This document shows positions 9,560-17,834 of a stretch of DNA of 64,000 nucleotides, piece by piece (positions within the stretch are counted from its first letter, which is position 1; each line of letters starts with the position of its first letter). The position numbers were made by a program, and so were the translations under genes. This stretch comes from CATQGW01 sp965242565 (GTDB lineage Bacteria > Chloroflexota > Dehalococcoidia > Bin125), in the NCBI GenBank assembly GCA_965242565.1, contig OZ251457.1:2914001-2978000 (forward strand), given 5' to 3'. The notes under the pieces were generated by a model, which was not told the DNA's origin, did no database searches, and saw only the letters and a program-made list of their open reading frames with translations.

Positions 9560-10723
9560 CTACAGCGCCGCGTAGAGCGCGTCGATCAACCCGTTCACAC
9601 GCGGGTCGCCGCTCAGGTTGTTCTGCATCTGGTTCATCGTGTAGCCGAAGCCGATACCCGCATCCAGATCCGCGTAGCCCAGCGAGCCGCCCGCGCCCGG
9701 ATGCCCGAACGCGCGCGGATTCGGCCCCAGCGGCATGAAATCCGCCGTCAGCATCCAGCCCAGACCGAAGCGCGTCGCCAGTTGCAAACAGGCGTCGGGG
9801 CCGTGCGACTGCTCGACGATCGCATTCTCGATCGTCGCCGGCTCCAGCACGTGAATCCCGTCGATTGCCCCGCCGTTCGCCGCGCCGCCGTAGACTCGCG
9901 CCAGCGCGCGCGCCGTCGCGTGCCCGTTGGCCGCCGGAATTTCCGCGCCACGCCAGCCGCGGCTCGCTGTGATGTTCTCCTCGTCCGGCCCCGCGATCGG
10001 CGGATTGGAAAACGCCGCCGCCCCTACTGTGTCCGGCCCGCCGAACATCTCGATCAGATCAGGCACGTTGGGATCCGGCGGCGCATCGAGCAGCGTCGAA
10101 ATCCGCCCGTCGAACTCCGGCCCCGTGCCGATGTGCGCGTCCAGGCCCAGCGGCGCGGCGAACTCCTCGCGCCAGTACGTGCCCAGCGAGCGCCCGTCGA
10201 TCCGCCGCACCACCTCGCCCACCAGCCAGCCGTAGGTCAGTGCGTGATAGCCGTGCTGCTCGCCCGGCGTCCACCACGGCTCCTGCTCCGCCAGCGCCTC
10301 GCACATTGTGCCCCAGTCGAACAGGTCCTCCATCGTCAGCGGACGCCGCACCGCGGCCATCCCGGCCTGATGGTTGAGCAGCATCCGCACCGGGATGTCC
10401 TCTTTGCCCGCTGCCGCGAACTCCGGCCAGTACTGCGCCACCGGCGCGTCCACATCGAGCAGCCCCTGCTCCACCAGCCGATGCGCGCAGAACGCCGCCA
10501 GCCCCTTGGTCGTCGAGAACACGTTGACCAGCGTGTTGCGATCCCACGCCCGCTCCCGCTCCGGCGAATACCAGCCGCCCCACAGGTCCACCACCGGCTC
10601 GCCGTTGAGGTACACGGCGACGGCCGCGCCCACATCGCCGTGTTCGCCGAAGTTGCGCGCAAACGCCTCGCGCACCCCTTCAAACTGCGGCTCGGTCCAG
10701 CCAGCGATCGGTGCGTCTGTCAT
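9560..10723 (-). CDS. Beta-lactamase-fold serine hydrolase (class C/EstB-like)
   Basis: 387 aa. The nucleophile motif SxxK is present as S70-T-T-K73, preceded by the usual NVFS context. A Tyr-containing segment (HGYHALTYGW) and a C-terminal HPGAGGSLGYAD segment match the YxN and HxG-like elements of class C beta-lactamase and esterase relatives. No signal peptide is evident, so it is probably cytoplasmic and acts as an esterase or peptidase rather than an exported beta-lactamase. It is a single gene with convergent and same-strand neighbours. Confidence 0.88.
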   Translation of the reverse strand: MTDAPIAGWTEPQFEGVREAFARNFGEHGDVGAAVAVYLNGEPVVDLWGGWYSPERERAWDRNTLVNVFSTTKGLAAFCAHRLVEQGLLDVDAPVAQYWPEFAAAGKEDIPVRMLLNHQAGMAAVRRPLTMEDLFDWGTMCEALAEQEPWWTPGEQHGYHALTYGWLVGEVVRRIDGRSLGTYWREEFAAPLGLDAHIGTGPEFDGRISTLLDAPPDPNVPDLIEMFGGPDTVGAAAFSNPPIAGPDEENITASRGWRGAEIPAANGHATARALARVYGGAANGGAIDGIHVLEPATIENAIVEQSHGPDACLQLATRFGLGWMLTADFMPLGPNPRAFGHPGAGGSLGYADLDAGIGFGYTMNQMQNNLSGDPRVNGLIDALYAAL

Positions 10724-10789
10724 GGTCTTCCGCCTCTCATCCGACGCTTGTTTGCCACAGTCTAAGGCGAGCGACGTGAGGGCGTGCGT

Positions 10790-11533
10790 CTAGAGAAGGC
10801 GTGCCGCTTGTAGGGTGGGCGCCTGTAGGAGCGCGTCTTCAATGGCGCTCGCCAGCTCGTCGGCGGTTTTGACGCAGATCGTCAGCTCGTGGCGCCGCAG
10901 CCGGGCGACTGCCGGGCTGTCGGTGTCGGAGTGATCGCGGCGCAGCACCAGGACGAGCGGCTGGGGCTGCTTGCGCCCGTCGCGGCTGGTGCGCAGCGCC
11001 TCGCGCGCCGCGGCGATCGTGCCGCCCGACTCGCGCGGCTCCACGACAACGATCACCGCCGAGAGCGCGCAGATCAGCGCATTGCGGGCCATTGCGCGGT
11101 GGACGGACCAGCCTGCGCCCGGCGGGAACTGCGACACGACGGTCAATTTGTTGTCGAGCTCGGTGTCAAAGCCTCGGTACTCTTCTCGCAGTCGGAATCG
11201 CTCGATTCCTTCGGCGAGCACCGCGATGGTTGAGCCTCCCGCCGACAGGGCGGCGACATGGCCGGCCGTGTCCACGCCGCGGGCGTAGCCGCTGATCAGC
11301 GGCATGTCGAGATTTGCCGCCGTCGCTCCCGCCGCCTGCGCCATCGCAATCCCTTGCTCCGACGCATCGCGCGAGCCGCACAAGCCGACGCCGGCTGTTC
11401 GCAGCAGCTCCGCCCTGCCATGCAGATCGAGCGATGCTGCGCCCGTGCCGGATTCGCCGAAGACGCGAAGCCACTCCGGCAGCTCGTCCGCGGTGAGATC
11501 GAACCTTTCGACATCGTGAATGGTCACGGTCAC
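10790..11533 (-). CDS. DprA/Smf-like SLOG-fold protein, coupled to a phosphoribosyltransferase
   Basis: The GTG at 11533 is chosen because it overlaps the TGA of the upstream gene in a GTGA tetranucleotide; a longer frame to 11578 would run further into that gene. The 247-aa product shows the DprA Rossmann-like pattern: a GSRDAS segment, an ISGYARGVDTAGH segment (DprA SGxAxGID-like), an AVLAEGIE strand and a VVVEPRESGGTIAAAREAL segment. It lacks the N-terminal SAM-like and C-terminal winged domains of transformation DprA. No com genes are nearby. Linkage to a PRTase suggests a nucleotide- or nucleic-acid-centred conflict or repair system rather than competence. Confidence 0.8.
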   Translation of the reverse strand: MTVTIHDVERFDLTADELPEWLRVFGESGTGAASLDLHGRAELLRTAGVGLCGSRDASEQGIAMAQAAGATAANLDMPLISGYARGVDTAGHVAALSAGGSTIAVLAEGIERFRLREEYRGFDTELDNKLTVVSQFPPGAGWSVHRAMARNALICALSAVIVVVEPRESGGTIAAAREALRTSRDGRKQPQPLVLVLRRDHSDTDSPAVARLRRHELTICVKTADELASAIEDALLQAPTLQAARLL

Positions 11534-12384
11534 GCCTCCATCGGCCAGTTGTCGGTGCTGGCCGTGAGGCCGTGGCAACCCCTGGCCGCTTTCGTCGCCG
11601 TCAGCGACAGAACTTCTCGAGCTCCGGCGGAGCGCAGGGCCAGCGTCATCGCCCCAACCGTGGCGCCCGACTCGTAGATGTCGTCAATGACCAGGACGCT
11701 CTTGCCCGCCGCATCGCCGATCACATCATAGTGCCGCGCGAGGCTTTCAGCGGATGCCTTTTCCTTCTCCGCCAGACCCTTTTGAGGCACCGTGTTCGAT
11801 GACCGGATCGTCGCGATCGTTTTAGAGGTGAGCGACGACAGGTGCTCTGCGATCATCGCTGGAAGGTCATATGCCTTGTCCGGATTGGTCGACGGTGCGG
11901 GAACGATCAGATCGGCATCGCAATAGAGCGGCATCACCGTGATCCACTGGAGCATCTCGTCGGCGAGCCGTTTTGCGGCCTGCTGATCGCCGCAGTTCCG
12001 TTCCCGGTCGTAGGATTTCGCTCGGCGTACCAGCTTGCCGATATCGGAGCGCACCCAGCCGCTCGTCTCCTCATCCTTCGCATCATGGATGCGCAGCGCA
12101 TGCGACGCATCGGCGGAATCGTTGATGGTCACGCTCGTCTCGAGCAGATACAGAACGGTCTCGGCCTGGGCGTGCAGGCTGTTCGCGCTGTTCGCGCCGC
12201 AACGGGCCTCGCCCTGAATGCAGCCGTTCGGGAGCGTCGCGATCTCCCAGTCCGGCAAGAGCCGCTGCACGATGGGGCCAAAGTCGACGGCCGGCCTGGC
12301 GTTTCGAGGCGACGCAACCAGGAAACGCCGGCCGGAACCAACGGCTGCGAAGGACACGCGCTCCAGGCGACCGCAGACAGGCAT
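11530..12384 (-). CDS. Phosphoribosyltransferase-domain protein (ComF-like PRTase), partner of the DprA-like protein
   Basis: The ATG at 12384 is preferred: GGAAGGAG lies about 9-10 nt upstream, and the longer frame to 12582 starts with low-quality Arg-rich sequence. 284 aa. The N-terminal 150 aa are unassigned. The C-terminal part has the PRPP-binding loop pattern VLVIDDIYESGAT at residues about 230-245, typical of type I PRTases. Its stop overlaps the DprA-like start (GTGA), which indicates translational coupling and a functional pair. The substrate is unknown; purine salvage is unlikely given the partner. Confidence 0.8.
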   Translation of the reverse strand: MPVCGRLERVSFAAVGSGRRFLVASPRNARPAVDFGPIVQRLLPDWEIATLPNGCIQGEARCGANSANSLHAQAETVLYLLETSVTINDSADASHALRIHDAKDEETSGWVRSDIGKLVRRAKSYDRERNCGDQQAAKRLADEMLQWITVMPLYCDADLIVPAPSTNPDKAYDLPAMIAEHLSSLTSKTIATIRSSNTVPQKGLAEKEKASAESLARHYDVIGDAAGKSVLVIDDIYESGATVGAMTLALRSAGAREVLSLTATKAARGCHGLTASTDNWPMEA

Positions 12385-12570
12385 GGCATGCTCTCCTTCC
12401 ACCGCTCCGCTGTCGGCCCGCATGATAGTACACAAGTTCGGTTGCTGTACAGCCGTCGCCGCTCGCCAGCGCCTCTCTCCCAACTCGTCATAAACGTCGG
12501 TGCAGCCCGCGCGGGAGCGACGGCCATCCTGTCGCGTGCTCGTGCGGTTAGCCTTGGGGCATCGCACAGG

Positions 12571-12603
12571 CGCAGTTGACACGCAGTTGGCATGCAGTTG
12601 ACA
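12571..12603. promoter_or_regulatory. Three 11-bp direct repeats upstream of the cyclase-family gene
   Basis: Units cgcagttgaca, cgcagttggca and tgcagttgaca are contiguous, one helical turn apart, and end 35 nt before the ATG at 12639. Two units contain TTGACA, which could be a -35 element or simply part of the repeat. The one-turn spacing fits binding of several regulator copies on one DNA face. Function is inferred. Confidence 0.5.
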
Positions 12604-12638
12604 AGGGCGTGCTGCGCACGACTGGAGAGGAGTTCGAG

Positions 12639-13586
12639 ATGCAAGAGGTTCCGAGCGAAGCGCAGGTCATCGACTGGATGGACGAACTCTCCAACTGGGG
12701 CCGCTGGGGCGACGACGACCAGCTCGGCACGCTCAACCTCGTCACCCCCGAGGTGCGCCGCGCCGCCGCCGCGCTCGTCTCCGAGGGCGTGCCCGTCTCC
12801 TGCGCCTGGGATATCGAGAACACCCACCAGCCCGACCACGCCATGGGCACCCCGCAGCGCTTCATGGTCGCCACCGGCGAGAGCGCCGCCGCCCAGGCCG
12901 AACGCGGCGCGCGCATGGGCGGCTGCCTCGAATTCTTCGGCCTCGTCTACCACGGCTACGCCATCACCCACCTCGACGGCCTCTGCCACATCTTCTGGGA
13001 CGGCAAGATGTACAACGGCCGCCCCGCGCACCTGGTCAACGCCGCCGGCGGCGCGACCAACCTGCCGATCACCGAACTGCGCGACGGCGTCGTCACCCGC
13101 GGCGTCATGCTCGACATCGCCGCGCTCAAGGGCGTCGACTGGCTGGAGCCGGGCGAAGGCGTCTTCCCCGAAGACCTGGAGGCCGCCGAGCAGCGCCAGG
13201 GCGTGCGCGTGCAATCCGGCGACGCCGTGCTGCTGCGCACCGGCTACGGACGCCGCAAGCGCGAGGTGGGCCGCGAGCCGCTGCTCGAAACCGGCTTCCC
13301 CGGCTGGCATGTCGCCTGCGCGCCCTGGCTGCGCGAGCGCGGCGTCTCCGTAATCGGCGCCGACACCGCGACCGACGTCAACCCCTCCGGCTACAACGAG
13401 CTGCGCATCCCGCTCCACGCCGTCGGCATCGTCGCCATGGGCCTCTGGCTGATCGACAACATGCAGCTCGAGGACCTGGCCGCCGCCTGCAACCGCTACA
13501 ACCGCCACGAATTCCAGTTCGTGCTTAGCCCGCTCCGCATCATCGGCGGCACCGGCAGCCCCGCCAACCCCCTCGCCATCTTCTGA
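12639..13586 (+). CDS. Cyclase-family metal-dependent hydrolase (kynurenine formamidase-like)
   Basis: The ATG at 12639 follows GGAGAGGAG, so it is preferred to the frame start at 12576. 315 aa. The metal motif of the cyclase/KynB family (HxDxxxH-like) is visible as THLDGLCH near residues 107-114, with a further conserved HAVGIVAMGLWLIDN segment. Family members hydrolyse N-formylkynurenine or related cyclic amides and lactones. This longer version, with a WGxDDQLGTLN opening, is common in actinobacterial and Chloroflexota catabolic clusters. The substrate is not defined here; no tryptophan genes are adjacent. Confidence 0.85.
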   Translation: MQEVPSEAQVIDWMDELSNWGRWGDDDQLGTLNLVTPEVRRAAAALVSEGVPVSCAWDIENTHQPDHAMGTPQRFMVATGESAAAQAERGARMGGCLEFFGLVYHGYAITHLDGLCHIFWDGKMYNGRPAHLVNAAGGATNLPITELRDGVVTRGVMLDIAALKGVDWLEPGEGVFPEDLEAAEQRQGVRVQSGDAVLLRTGYGRRKREVGREPLLETGFPGWHVACAPWLRERGVSVIGADTATDVNPSGYNELRIPLHAVGIVAMGLWLIDNMQLEDLAAACNRYNRHEFQFVLSPLRIIGGTGSPANPLAIF

Positions 13587-13620
13587 GCCTCCCACTCCGT
13601 CATACCCGCCCCTACTCCTC

Positions 13621-13651
13621 CGTCATACCCGCGCTTGCCGCGGGTATCTCG
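13621..13651. repeat. Short hairpin repeat, family A
   Basis: Perfect 9-bp stem ATACCCGCG / CGCGGGTAT around a CTTGC loop, flanked by CGTC and TCTCG. The same unit recurs near 15647, 35072, 38291 (twice in tandem) and 57106, always between genes, and as a hybrid at 24646. Confidence 0.85.
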
Positions 13652-13704
13652 ACGCCAACGCGCCAAACGCAACGCAACACTTCCCGTCATTCCCGCCCAC
13701 AAAT

Positions 13705-13881
13705 TCCGTCATTCCAGCGCACGCTGAGCCTGCCCCCGGCTCGAACGGGGGAATCCATACGGCGGTCGTTGGCCCAACAAAGTACCGAGCTGCCCCGCGA
13801 ACGGGCGTCGGCGAGCCGCTCGGACCCTCGGCACTGCGAACAGGCTTGGGTTTGGGTTCCCGCTTTCGCGGGAACGACGGA
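13705..13881 (-). repeat. Composite hairpin-ended element, copy 1
   Basis: 177 bp bounded by TCCGTC and GACGGA. Read on the minus strand: a CCCGCGAAAGCGGG hairpin, CCCAAACCCAAGCCTGTTC, a GC-rich middle with CGCCCGTTCGC, then GTATGGATTCCCCC and a second palindrome. The same order is found at 20326-20507 and, truncated, at 57253-57384. It looks like a non-autonomous, REPIN- or MITE-like element. Confidence 0.75.
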
Positions 13882-14173
13882 GGGGTCAACCACCACAATC
13901 GCGGCCAAGCGCAGTGTGGCGGCCTGCGACGCGCAGCTGCGCTCGTAGGCGGCATTGTAACTCGCGGCCAGCTCCGCGAGCTCCTGCATTGCGGTTAACA
14001 GCCGCATCCGCGCCCACTCACTCCGGTGGGCCGAGACCTGGGTCGTGCTCAGCGGGTGCTCTCGGGCCGTTTCGGAGTTGAGAGAGCTTCCGCGGGATAC
14101 GGAGGTGTGGTCTTTGTGCTGTGACGTTTCTCCTGCGCGGGCACTACAACGAGCAGGGCCGGTCCGGTCGGTG

Positions 14174-15505
14174 CTAGGGGGTAGGGGCTTCCGTTTGACC
14201 CTCGTGATTGCGTCCCCAGCACGCAATTTCCCCGTTGTGCGTAACCCCGCAGGTGTGATGGTCTCCAGCGCTAACAGCTGTCCACCGACCATCCGGAACC
14301 TCGGTTTGCCCATAGTCGTTGGCTCCCCAACACACGATCTCGCCAGTAGTGCGTAGACCGCACTTGTGGGCAGGGCCCAAACCTACACCAGCACTGACAG
14401 TAGTGAAGCTCCCAGCAGGAGTGCCGGTTTGCAAGATGTCCGCAGCCACCCAGCACACGAGCTCACCAGTGCCACGCACTGCACAATCGCCGCCGCCGGT
14501 ACCGATCGCGGTGAAGGTCCCTATCCGCGTCCTGTTGCCTGCCCGTCCCCAACACTCGATCTCTCCCGTTGTGCGCAGGCCGCAGGTGTCCGCCCACCCT
14601 GCACTGATTGCGGTGAAACTGCCCACTGGCGTGTCGACTTGTCCGAAGTCGGCATTGGCTCCTGCCCATCCGCCTCCCCAACACTCAATTCCGCCTGTCG
14701 CATGCAGACCGCAGGTGTGTGTATAGCCGCTCGTGACGGCCGTGAAAACACTCCCTGCTGGCGGGTTACTTTGCCCGAAGATATTGCCGCCCCAGCACAC
14801 GATCCTGCCCGTATCGCGCACTCCGCAGGTGTGGAGTTGACTGGCACTGACGGCAGTGAAGATCCCGGTGGGGGCATTTGCTTGGCCCCAGTCAACGGTG
14901 AGCTCGTCTTCGATCGTGGTGTCCGTATTAGCACCCCAGCACGTGACCTCGCCTGTTCTGCGAAGGCCACAAGTGTGCCAGCGCCCAGCACTGACCGCTA
15001 TGAAGCGCTGAGGCTGCGCTACGATCGTGATCTCCGTGCTGCGCAACCAGCGGCCTACGCGGGCGCCAACTGGGAAGTAGCGCGACGGCGGGGCGATGCG
15101 CTCGCCATCTGTCGGCGTGAATGCGAATTCGATCCGGCCGTCGTCCCTCAGTCGCGCGTTGATCCGGCCAATCTCCACGCCGTCTACCTCTACCGGGCTG
15201 CTGTTCAGCCAACGGTCTACCTCTGCGTCGGCGGGGAAGTAGCGGGCGCGCGGCAAGACTCGCTCTCCGCCGGCGGGCTGCCAGCCGAACTCCGTTCGGC
15301 CGTCGTCGAGTCGCTGCGCGACGATGCGGCCTGTCTGCTCGTCGTCGCTCTGCGCGTGCGCGATCCCTGCCGCCCAAGCCGCCGTCAATGCCAGCAGCGC
15401 CGCCAATCCCAGCAGCAGCGCTTTAGTTGAGGGTTTTACCCCCCCCCCCCCCGAGATCCGTCCAAACGCGCAGACGCATGACCAGTTTCCCCTCCTGCCG
15501 GCCAC
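14174..15505 (-). CDS. Secreted RCC1-repeat protein with homopolymer-interrupted start
   Basis: The long frame runs from a GTG at 15505, but the only well-placed ribosome-binding site (GGAGGGG) precedes an ATG at 15479 in another frame. That frame is joined to this one only if the 14-G tract at 15439-15452 loses one G or gains two. After the tract comes a signal peptide (KALLLGLAALLAL...AHA), then two ~55-aa repeats (GRIxxRLxDGRxEF...RYFP...RWL) and seven RCC1-type repeats with the C-G-L-R...CWG pattern. The product is probably an exported beta-propeller. It is the paralogue of the gene at 24752, which has the same N-terminal unit. Confidence 0.8.
   Translation of the reverse strand: MAGRRGNWSCVCAFGRISGGGGVKPSTKALLLGLAALLALTAAWAAGIAHAQSDDEQTGRIVAQRLDDGRTEFGWQPAGGERVLPRARYFPADAEVDRWLNSSPVEVDGVEIGRINARLRDDGRIEFAFTPTDGERIAPPSRYFPVGARVGRWLRSTEITIVAQPQRFIAVSAGRWHTCGLRRTGEVTCWGANTDTTIEDELTVDWGQANAPTGIFTAVSASQLHTCGVRDTGRIVCWGGNIFGQSNPPAGSVFTAVTSGYTHTCGLHATGGIECWGGGWAGANADFGQVDTPVGSFTAISAGWADTCGLRTTGEIECWGRAGNRTRIGTFTAIGTGGGDCAVRGTGELVCWVAADILQTGTPAGSFTTVSAGVGLGPAHKCGLRTTGEIVCWGANDYGQTEVPDGRWTAVSAGDHHTCGVTHNGEIACWGRNHEGQTEAPTP
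15439..15452. repeat. 14-nt homopolymer (C on plus, G on the coding strand)
   Basis: The tract lies 10 codons after the best ATG (15479) of the RCC1 gene. With 14 G the ATG frame stops after 18 codons (TLN, then TAA); with 13 or 16 it enters the signal peptide. Such tracts are classic slipped-strand phase-variation sites but are also prone to assembly error. Confidence 0.85.
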
Positions 15506-15646
15506 TCGGTCCGGCGCATGAGCGACAGGCTACGCACGCCCGAACCGTTCGGTCAAACGACTGGAGGATGTGCGCTGCCACGCCGGCTGAAGCGACGGGA
15601 GAGTGGTTGGCGCGGGATGGGGTACGGCGTTGGGTGCTGCTCGCGT

Positions 15647-15678
15647 CGAGATACCCGCGGCAAGCGCGGGTATGACGG
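15647..15678 (-). repeat. Short hairpin repeat, family A (inverted copy)
   Basis: Same ATACCCGCG stem and CTTGC-type loop as at 13621, on the opposite strand. It lies in the gap between the RCC1 and dehydrogenase genes. Confidence 0.85.
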
Positions 15679-15759
15679 AGAGGGGGGCGGACATGACGGA
15701 GAGAAGGGGTGGGGGTGGCGGAGAGGCAGGGGGCGGGAATGGCGGGGTGCGAGCGCGCT

Positions 15760-16800
15760 CTAGGCATTTGGCGTCAGATGCACCTTCACCGACAGGCTGC
15801 TCTTGTCCAGCGCCGTATCGAACGCCTCGTTCACGGCGTCCAGGCCGAAGCGGTGCGTGATTAGCGAGCGAGCCTCCTCGCGGCAGCCCGTCAGCATCTC
15901 CAGCGCCTTCTGATAGTCGGGTACCCGCCCGCCCGGCGCGGCGTAGGTCACCGCGCCGACCATCGTGATCTCCCGCCCCAACAGCGTCAGCGGATTCAGC
16001 CCCGCGTTGTCGATCGCGAACACGCCCAGAATCACCACCCGCCCCAGCCGCCGCACTGCGTCGACCGAGGTGCGAATCGTGTCCGCGTGGCCGCCCACGC
16101 ACTCCGCGACCACATCGATCGCGTCGTCCGCGGCCAGCTCCGCCAGCCGCTGCTTGCCCGCCTCGTCGTCGCCGATGATCTCCGCGGCGCCCAGCCGCCG
16201 CGCCGCCTCCTGCTGATGCGGATAGCGCGCCAGCATGAGCACCCGCGCGCCGTAGGCCTGCGCCGCCAGCTGCGCCGTCAGCCCGATGCTGCCTCCGCCG
16301 ATCACCAGCACCGTCTCCCCGTCGCCGAGGTTGATCTCCTCGAAACCATGCACCGAGCAGGCCAGCGGCTCCGCGATCGCGGCCAGCTCGCCGTCCACGC
16401 CCGGCGGCGCGGCAAACACCGCCTCGCGCGGCGCGAACACCTGCTGCGCCATCCCGCCGTCCACCGCGATCCCGATCAGCCCGCCCGCCACTTGACACTG
16501 GTTGTAGCGCCCCGCGACGCAATGCCCGCAGTTGCCGCAGCGCAGCAGCGGCTCCACGCCCACCACATCGCCCTCGCTCAGCCCCGCAACGCCCGCGCCG
16601 ACCGCCGCGACCACGCCGCCGATCTCGTGCCCCGGTGTGCGCGACGCCTGCGGCGGGAAATCGCCGCGGTACCAGTGCAGGTCCGAGCCGCAGATGCCGG
16701 CGTTCACCACCTCCACCAGCACCTCGCCCTCGCCGGGCGCGCGATCTCCCTCGTCCAGCACGCTCAGCGTTCGGTCCGCATTCCAGGCCGCTCGACGCAT
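15760..16800 (-). CDS. Zinc-dependent medium-chain dehydrogenase (threonine/sorbitol dehydrogenase-like)
   Basis: 346 aa. Catalytic zinc ligands are visible at Cys37 (GICGSDLH) and His58-Glu59 (GHE). The structural zinc site is complete (Cys88, Cys91, Cys94, Cys102). A nucleotide-binding loop VIGGGSIGL follows near residue 165. The pattern fits NAD(P)-dependent oxidation of a polyol or amino alcohol. It stands alone on the minus strand, divergent from the esterase gene at 16883. The substrate cannot be assigned. Confidence 0.88.
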   Translation of the reverse strand: MRRAAWNADRTLSVLDEGDRAPGEGEVLVEVVNAGICGSDLHWYRGDFPPQASRTPGHEIGGVVAAVGAGVAGLSEGDVVGVEPLLRCGNCGHCVAGRYNQCQVAGGLIGIAVDGGMAQQVFAPREAVFAAPPGVDGELAAIAEPLACSVHGFEEINLGDGETVLVIGGGSIGLTAQLAAQAYGARVLMLARYPHQQEAARRLGAAEIIGDDEAGKQRLAELAADDAIDVVAECVGGHADTIRTSVDAVRRLGRVVILGVFAIDNAGLNPLTLLGREITMVGAVTYAAPGGRVPDYQKALEMLTGCREEARSLITHRFGLDAVNEAFDTALDKSSLSVKVHLTPNA

Positions 16801-16882
16801 CGCTCACCCTCCCTCGCTCAGACTGGCGCGGCGCAAGGCTAGCACCTGCGCCGCCCGCCTGACTCACTTGTAGTCTGGCTGC

Positions 16883-17809
16883 ATGCTCGCCGCCTCGCGT
16901 CCGATCCTGCTCGCCGCGCCGCTCGTCGCGCTGCTGCTGATCATCGTGCTCTTCTTCGGCATCCCCGACGATCCCGACGCGCGCAAAGTCGCCGCGCGCA
17001 TGAGCGACACCCACATCGTCCATCTGATCGGCGACGCCGAGCGCCCGGCGGTGCTCGCGCTGCCCCCGACCTTCGACGCCGAGCGCCCCTATCTGTTACT
17101 GATTGGCCTGCACGCATACGACAGCAACGCTTGGGACTACGACCAGTACCTGCGGCTCTCCGCGCTGACCGGCAGCGAACACCTGGCACTGCTGCTCCCC
17201 CACGGCCTGGAGGACGCCGACGGTTCGCGCTTCTGGAACGCGACGCCTTGGTGCTGCGCGCCGGAGGGCGGCGGCGTAGACGACACGGCGTACATCGCGT
17301 CGCTGCTTGAGGATGCCGCCGAGCTCATGCGGATCGAGCAGGTCGTCGCCGTCGGCTATTCCAACGGCGGCTTCATGGCCCACCGGCTCGCCTGCGACGG
17401 CTTGGACGGGCTGACCGCCGTCGTCAGTCTGGCGGGCTCGTCGTTCGCCGATGAGGAGCGCTGCGCCGACGCCGCGCCCATCTCCGTCCTCCAGATCCAC
17501 GGCGACGCCGACGATGAAGTGCTCTACGCCGGCGAGCTGGGGGTCGGCTACCCGGGCGCGCTCGCCGTCGCCCACCGCTGGGCGCGCCGCGCCGGATGCG
17601 ACATCGGGCCGCCCGCCAACGTGCCCCGGCTGGACCTTGACCCCGGCATCGACGGCGCGGAGACCGCCGTCCAGCGCTGGTCCGACGGCTGCGCGGACGA
17701 TGTGGTCGTCGAGTTGTGGACCATCCACGGCGGCGGCCACGAACCGGACATCGAAGAGACGCTCGCAGCTCAAATCGTGGCTTGGCTGCGCGAGGTGTCG
17801 CCGCGCTGA
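16883..17809 (+). CDS. Exported PHB-depolymerase/LpqC-like esterase
   Basis: 308 aa. The N-terminal signal peptide or anchor (LLAAPLVALLLIIVLFFG) precedes an alpha/beta-hydrolase of the LpqC type. The nucleophile Ser160 sits in G-Y-S-N-G; further conserved segments are ADGSRFWNATPWCC, VLQIHGDADDE (acid region) and IHGGGHEP (catalytic His). The same module occurs twice more in the next gene, so this is one of three tandem modules. Family members act on polyhydroxybutyrate, feruloyl or acetyl-xylan esters. Confidence 0.88.
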   Translation: MLAASRPILLAAPLVALLLIIVLFFGIPDDPDARKVAARMSDTHIVHLIGDAERPAVLALPPTFDAERPYLLLIGLHAYDSNAWDYDQYLRLSALTGSEHLALLLPHGLEDADGSRFWNATPWCCAPEGGGVDDTAYIASLLEDAAELMRIEQVVAVGYSNGGFMAHRLACDGLDGLTAVVSLAGSSFADEERCADAAPISVLQIHGDADDEVLYAGELGVGYPGALAVAHRWARRAGCDIGPPANVPRLDLDPGIDGAETAVQRWSDGCADDVVVELWTIHGGGHEPDIEETLAAQIVAWLREVSPR

Positions 17810-17834
17810 GCGGCGGCGCGTGTACGCTCAGTCC

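Larger units (their letters stand above)
13587..14173. other. Repeat-rich intergenic region
   Basis: 587 bases holding one short hairpin repeat (13621-13651) and one long composite repeat (13705-13881). The rest, about 13890-14170, has no gene I can support. A minus-strand frame of 208 codons across it reads partly through the repeat (VVPAKAGTQ, the usual translation of such palindromes) and overlaps the RCC1 gene in another frame, so I treat it as non-coding. Confidence 0.6.

Noticed and set aside
9560..10723. Antibiotic-resistance class C beta-lactamase
   Set aside because: SxxK is present but there is no signal peptide, and the flanking motifs fit EstB-type esterases better than true AmpC.
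10790..11533. Competence DprA
   Set aside because: The accessory domains are absent and the partner is a PRTase rather than com or topA genes.
12129..13595. 488-codon minus-strand frame antisense to the cyclase-family gene
   Set aside because: Composition is Gly/Ala/Val/Asp mirror sequence without motifs; the plus-strand gene has a ribosome-binding site and metal motif.
13687..14313. 208-codon minus-strand frame between the cyclase gene and the RCC1 gene
   Set aside because: It reads through a composite repeat (VVPAKAGTQ) and overlaps the RCC1 3' end in another frame. A short MQELAELAASYNAAYERS stretch looks protein-like but is too little to support a gene.
14366..15430. 354-codon plus-strand frame antisense to the RCC1 gene
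   Set aside because: The minus strand has regular RCC1 repeats in frame; the antisense frame only mirrors their periodicity.
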